Shown in pieces: positions 60,056-64,000 of a stretch of DNA of 64,000 bases (positions are counted from its first letter, which is position 1; each line of letters begins with the position of its first letter). The notes beneath the pieces were generated by a model, which saw only the letters and a list, made by a program, of their open reading frames with translations, had not been told where the DNA came from and did not search any database. The stretch covers positions 2,375,832-2,439,831 of the forward strand of contig SPDP01000001.1 in assembly GCA_009360345.1 (NCBI GenBank), read 5' to 3'. Position numbers and translations under genes: made by a program. The DNA comes from Alcaligenaceae bacterium SAGV5 (lineage in GTDB: Bacteria > Pseudomonadota > Gammaproteobacteria > Burkholderiales > Burkholderiaceae_B).

Positions 60056-60160
60056 CAAAATTAAGACCTATGTGAAACCCTAGGTGGGAATATCGCGGAC
60101 AGGCGTGCGCGAGCCGTGCCCGGGCAGCGGGCAGACCGCGGGGGAGGGGAAGGCGACAGG

Positions 60161-63100
60161 TCGGTGGGCGGGAACGCTGGCGATGGCGGGCAGGGGGGCA
60201 CGGTGCTGGTGACCAATACCGGGACGGTCTCGACCGCCGGCAAGGCCGCGCCCGCCATCCTGGCGCAGAGCGTGGGTGGCGGTGGGGGCGTGGGCACGGT
60301 CTCGGAGCAGGATCTGGCCGGGCTGGTGAAAGAGCACGGCGGCGACCAGGCGGCCGAGATCCTGGAGAAGATCAATACGATCGCCGAGTTCCTGGCGTCC
60401 AAGGGCCTGTCCCTGACCCGCAACATCAACGTGACCGTGGGCGGCGGCGGAGGGGGCGGCGGCAATGGCGGCCTGGCCACCGTCGACGCCAGCGCGGCGG
60501 GCAGCGTGGTGACGACGATGGGCGACCATGCGCCCGGTATCGTGGCGCAAAGCGTGGGCGGGGGCGGCGGCAAGGCCGAAGTGTCGAGCTTCCTGGTCGG
60601 AGCCGGCGGGCTGGCCACCCCAGCCGGACAGACGGACGCGCCGCTGACGATCACGATGGGGGGCAACCGGACCTTGTCGGGCTTCATTTCGGAGGCGGCG
60701 GTAATGAGCGGCGGCGGTGCTTCGGTCACCACGGGGCAGGTCCGCACGCAGGGCGACGACGCGCCGGCGGTGATCGCCCAGAGCGTGGGCGGCGGAGGCG
60801 GACTGGCCTCCATCCGTATCGACGGCCTGGATGCGGCGGGGCTGGGCGCCGGGAGCGCGGCACAGGCGCCGGTCATTTCACTGGGCGGGAAGATCAGTGT
60901 GGTGGCCGGGATCTCGATCCCTCCCATCGCTGCCGGTGACGCGACGGTCACCACGACCGGCGGCAACATCGTCACGTCCGGCGCGCTGTCCCATGGCGTG
61001 ATGGCCCAGAGCGTGGGTGGCGGAGGCGGCGCGGCAACGCTGGCCAGCAGCGCCGCGGCGGCGCCGCTGCTGGCGCCGGCCCAGGTGACGCTGGGGATGG
61101 ATGCGTCGAACCAGGAGGCCATGCGGACCGACGGCGGACACGTTGCCGTGACCACCGGCAAGTACGACGAAGGCTCGAGCACGATCGTCCACACGGTGGT
61201 CCAGACTTCGGGCGACCTGGCCTTCGGCGTACTGGCGCAGAGCGTGGGCGCGGGGGGCGGGTACGTGGGCCTGCTCAGTGGCGGACAGGCCCAGGCACCC
61301 GCCAGCGTCGCGCTGGGCGCGCTGGGCGGCGCGACCGGAGACGGCGGCCAGGTCGATGCGCACGTGGTGGCCAACAGTTCCGTCAATACCCAGGGCAGGA
61401 ATGCCGTGGGCGTGCTGGCGCAGAGCGTGGGCGGCGGGGGCGGCATCGCCGGCCTGTCGACGGCCGCGGGCAGGACGACACTGGCCGCGCCGGCGTCGCA
61501 GGGCTCGGGCGCGGGCGGCGCGGTCAATGTAAACGTCGAAGGTTCCGTGCTGACCAAGGGCGCGGGCGCCATCGGCGTGCTGGCGCAGAGCGTGGGCGGT
61601 GGCGGAGGCCTGGCCGGGGACTTTTCCTCGGTCAGCTACGACGACAATTTGGTCAAAACTGTTGACGTGGCGGGGGGCGGCGGCAACGGCGGGGCGGTCG
61701 ACGTGCAGGTGGGCGTCATGGTGGCCACGGAGGGCAGGAATGCGCCGGCCATCGCCGCGCTCAGCCTGGGTGGCGGCGCGGTCTTCTCGGAAGCTGGCAT
61801 CCAGGTACGCGGCGGCGGTGGAGCGGGCAGTGCCGGCGGTACGATCAACATCGGACTGGGCACGGGGACGCTGGTCACCGCGCAGGGCGGCGGCGCGCCG
61901 GCCATCCTGGCGGTAAGCGCCGGCAGCGCGGCGCAGAACAGTGGCGGTGCGGTCACGATCGGCGTGGGCGCGTCGTCGGCCGTGTACGCCGACCTCGCCA
62001 GCGGTACGGCGATCCGGACGATTACCGACAACGTCACCTCGGTCTCCAACCAGGGCCTGATTTCTGGCGCGACCGCGATCGATGCTTCCGGCCGGGTGGC
62101 CGTGGACAACTACGGCCTGTTCATCGGCAGCGTCGCGAGCGGCGACGCGGCCCACGGTTCTTTCGTCAACCACGCGGGGGCGGTGCTGGCCAGCGGCCAG
62201 CGATTGGATGCCTCCCTGGTCAACCAGGGCGTGTTCAATCCGGGCGGTCCGGTCGACCAGCATGGCGCGTACCAGACGACGTTCATGCAGGGTTTCACGC
62301 AAGCGCCGGGAGGCGTCTTCCAGGCTGACGTCGATTTCGGCGCCGGCGGACTGGCCGACGTGATCGGCGTGAGCGGGCCGGCGCAGCTCGGCGGCAGCCT
62401 GCTCGTGCTGGGACACAATCTGGCCGGCGGCCAGCCCATGCTGATCGCCCAGTTCGACGTCACGCCGACGGGCTCGTTCAATCTTGCCGGGCAATCGCCG
62501 GTGGTCAACTACGATGTGTCGCTGACCGGCGACGGCCAGCTATGGGTCACGCCCAAGGCGAATTTCCGTCCGCAGAACCTGGGCCTGACCGCGAACCAGG
62601 CCAGCATCGCCGGCTACCTGCAAACCCTGTGGGACCGGGGCGACCGTGGCCTGACGACGCTGTTCGACCCCTTCGCCCGGCTGGAAGGCACGGATGCCTA
62701 CGTCAAGGCGCTGGGCGCGGTGGCCTCCGACGCGGCGTTGAGCCGCGCGAGCAACCGTACCTACGAGCTGCACTCGGCGCTGGACCGGATGATGAGCTGT
62801 CCCTACTTCAGCGATCAAAGCGTCCAGCTGGCCGAGGGCGAGTGCGCGTGGGCGCGCGTGATAGGCGGCCGCTTCGACCGCTCGGCATCCGCCGACGGCG
62901 CGGGCTACGACAACCGGCAGACCACGGTGCAGTTCGGCGTGCAGCGCCAACTGGCGCCGGACTGGTTCCTGGGGGCCTCGGCCAGCTACAGCCGCACCAA
63001 CACTTATTCCGCGGACAACACCGTGCGCATCGCCAGCGACAGTTTCCATGCCGGGCTGACGCTGAAGCGGCAGATGGGGGCCTGGCAGTTCGCGGGTGCG

Positions 63101-63661
63101 TTGATGGGGGGCTACGAGGAATCGAACCAGGCGCGCAATATCGTGCTGCCCGGCATGGCCGCGCGGGCGACCAGCAAGCCCGATTCCTACCAGTTGGCGG
63201 CGCGTGCCCGGGCCGCCTACCAGTTCTCGTTCGGCGATTGGTACGCCAAGCCCTATGCGGACCTGGACCTGATCTATGATCGCACGCCCGGCTACAGGGA
63301 GTCGGGCGCGGGACTCTTCGATCTGGTCCATGACGCCAGCGACCGGTGGAGCGCGGTGCTGACGCCCAGCATCGAGTTCGGGGGCAAGGTCCGGATGGGC
63401 AAGGCGGTGGCGCGTCCCTATCTCGCGCTGGGCGTGGGGCTGGTGGCGGGTCGCAAGGTGTCGACCGATGTGCGGCTGGCGGTGGCGCCGCAGGATGCGT
63501 TCACGTTGTCGACCCGCGTGCCGGGGGTATTCGGCAGCGCGACGGCTGGCATCGAGGTGATGTCGGACGATGCGTGGTCGCTGCGGGCGGAGTACGGGAT
63601 CCAGGCGGGCGAGCATCTGGTGGCGCAGACGGCCAGCTTGAAGCTGGGTGTGCGGTTCTAG
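60161..63661 (+). CDS. Autotransporter AT3: passenger repeats plus complete beta-barrel, 5-prime end missing
   Basis: About 1166 residues to TAG at 63661. No start or signal peptide: the frame enters at a discontinuity near 60157. Seven repeat units (A-Q-S-V-G-G/A-G-G-G) lie between 60259 and 61610, followed by a Val/Gly-rich beta-helix stem to about residue 800, and a C-terminal translocator of about 290 residues starting near SCPYFSDQSVQL. The barrel has strands such as WARVIGGRFDRSAS, WYAKPYADLDLIYDRTPGY and ends AQTASLKLGVRF, with terminal Phe as needed for BAM recognition. This is the only copy in the window with an anchor. Surface adhesin-type role is inferred from family. Confidence 0.88.
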   Translation, partial: SVGGNAGDGGQGGTVLVTNTGTVSTAGKAAPAILAQSVGGGGGVGTVSEQDLAGLVKEHGGDQAAEILEKINTIAEFLASKGLSLTRNINVTVGGGGGGGGNGGLATVDASAAGSVVTTMGDHAPGIVAQSVGGGGGKAEVSSFLVGAGGLATPAGQTDAPLTITMGGNRTLSGFISEAAVMSGGGASVTTGQVRTQGDDAPAVIAQSVGGGGGLASIRIDGLDAAGLGAGSAAQAPVISLGGKISVVAGISIPPIAAGDATVTTTGGNIVTSGALSHGVMAQSVGGGGGAATLASSAAAAPLLAPAQVTLGMDASNQEAMRTDGGHVAVTTGKYDEGSSTIVHTVVQTSGDLAFGVLAQSVGAGGGYVGLLSGGQAQAPASVALGALGGATGDGGQVDAHVVANSSVNTQGRNAVGVLAQSVGGGGGIAGLSTAAGRTTLAAPASQGSGAGGAVNVNVEGSVLTKGAGAIGVLAQSVGGGGGLAGDFSSVSYDDNLVKTVDVAGGGGNGGAVDVQVGVMVATEGRNAPAIAALSLGGGAVFSEAGIQVRGGGGAGSAGGTINIGLGTGTLVTAQGGGAPAILAVSAGSAAQNSGGAVTIGVGASSAVYADLASGTAIRTITDNVTSVSNQGLISGATAIDASGRVAVDNYGLFIGSVASGDAAHGSFVNHAGAVLASGQRLDASLVNQGVFNPGGPVDQHGAYQTTFMQGFTQAPGGVFQADVDFGAGGLADVIGVSGPAQLGGSLLVLGHNLAGGQPMLIAQFDVTPTGSFNLAGQSPVVNYDVSLTGDGQLWVTPKANFRPQNLGLTANQASIAGYLQTLWDRGDRGLTTLFDPFARLEGTDAYVKALGAVASDAALSRASNRTYELHSALDRMMSCPYFSDQSVQLAEGECAWARVIGGRFDRSASADGAGYDNRQTTVQFGVQRQLAPDWFLGASASYSRTNTYSADNTVRIASDSFHAGLTLKRQMGAWQFAGALMGGYEESNQARNIVLPGMAARATSKPDSYQLAARARAAYQFSFGDWYAKPYADLDLIYDRTPGYRESGAGLFDLVHDASDRWSAVLTPSIEFGGKVRMGKAVARPYLALGVGLVAGRKVSTDVRLAVAPQDAFTLSTRVPGVFGSATAGIEVMSDDAWSLRAEYGIQAGEHLVAQTASLKLGVRF

Positions 63662-63666
63662 GGGTT

Positions 63667-63973
63667 GGGCTGACTCGAGATTCATGTTCTTTACCCGGTC
63701 TTGTCCGGGGCGCCGGGGCCGGGCGGCCGGTGGGGCGCAGCGAAGCCGGTCCCGCTGCGCGGGACTTCCCGGTGGAGACAGGGTGGCCGGGGCGGGCGCA
63801 GAACTCGGACCGGGGTAGCCCACTGGGCTACCCCGAAAGCCGTCCTCAAACAGCTGCGCCCTTGCTTCCCCGTCCACCCTGTCCCCACCGGCGGCTCCGA
63901 ATGCGCCCCACCCCACCGATCAAGGACGGTTCAAGAACCTGATCCCTGCCATTCACGACCGTCGATGCGGCCT
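63667..63973. repeat. Intergenic element with terminal inverted repeats, copy 2
   Basis: Starts six bases after the AT3 stop and ends on the TAG of a minus-strand gene. Left end GGGCTGACTCGAGATTCATG and right end (GATCAAGGACGG ... CGATGCGGCCTA) match copy 1 at 11300-11523. The 41-bp core at 63729-63769 is the exact reverse complement of 11407-11447. An extra segment contains a perfect 11-bp hairpin, GGGGTAGCCCA/TGGGCTACCCC at 63812-63834. No gene of its own is supported between 63662 and 63971. Confidence 0.75.
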
Positions 63974-64000
63974 AAAGCAACGTCTGCCCGCCATCGATCA
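63972..64000 (-). CDS. C-terminal end of a short-chain dehydrogenase/reductase, partial
   Basis: Reading leftward from the window edge, the last codons give IDGGQTLL and a TAG stop at 63972-63974. (V/I)-D-G-G-Q-T is the standard C-terminus of classical SDR enzymes. Too little is present for a substrate. Confidence 0.5.

Overview
The window is GC-rich DNA from a betaproteobacterium that looks like Bordetella or a close Alcaligenaceae relative. That is an inference from content. There are five periplasmic Bug-type tripartite-tricarboxylate receptors, a complete late hut pathway, a Bordetella-style flagellar set (flaG-fliD-fliS-fliT-fliK, fhlB, fliE divergent from fliF), a lolC-lolD-tatD-comEC run, and giant autotransporters with AQS-(I/V)-GGGGG repeats. 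I recognised no tRNA, rRNA, CRISPR array or insertion sequence.

Region 1 (1 to about 21.09 kb) is continuous and makes biological sense. It starts with the tail of an ornithine-cyclodeaminase-family gene, then a PhnD-like binding protein, a class III CoA-transferase and an acyl-CoA dehydrogenase, joined by overlapping stops and starts. A histidine/urocanate utilisation cluster follows (hutU, a fatty acid desaturase, a Bug receptor, hutD, hutI, hutF, hutG). A 224-bp element with terminal inverted repeats separates it from an uncharacterised catabolic cluster: a carboxymuconolactone-decarboxylase-like protein, a BNR-repeat protein, two Bug receptors, a ThDP enzyme, a NIPSNAP protein, an old-yellow-enzyme reductase, a maleate isomerase/arylmalonate decarboxylase relative and a cupin. 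It ends with glutathione-dependent formaldehyde dehydrogenase.

Region 2 (about 21.09 to 64 kb) is a mosaic of about 19 blocks. At nearly every block edge a gene is cut on one or both sides: rne, three autotransporter passengers, a TonB-dependent receptor, thiE, rsmD, tonB, fliF, fliK (its two halves lie 19 kb apart in opposite orientation), a 3-hydroxyisobutyrate dehydrogenase, pdxH, yciA, comEC and a TetR gene. Block lengths rise almost steadily from about 1.1 kb to more than 3.8 kb along the window. This is what contigs concatenated in order of size would look like. I therefore treat most truncations and the in-frame fusions here as probable assembly joins, not biology. Genes inside blocks remain believable: thiD; bpt-aat; coaD-fdx; aroE-tonB; fliE-fhlB; MFS-chaC-pdxH; tatD-lolD-lolC; TetR-Bug; flaG-fliD-fliS-fliT; azlC-azlD; Bug-IclR-VOC.

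The most unusual content is a pair of tandem paralogous proteins at 29.0-31.0 kb, one carrying seven 20-residue repeats with basic KRKK-like ends; an acidic coiled-coil protein at 32.7-34.4 kb; the internally duplicated autotransporter passenger at 41.9-44.3 kb; a perfect 21-bp inverted repeat in front of a Bug gene at 50.8 kb; and two copies of an inverted-repeat element (11.3 and 63.7 kb), both between convergent genes and both ending on a neighbour's TAG stop codon.
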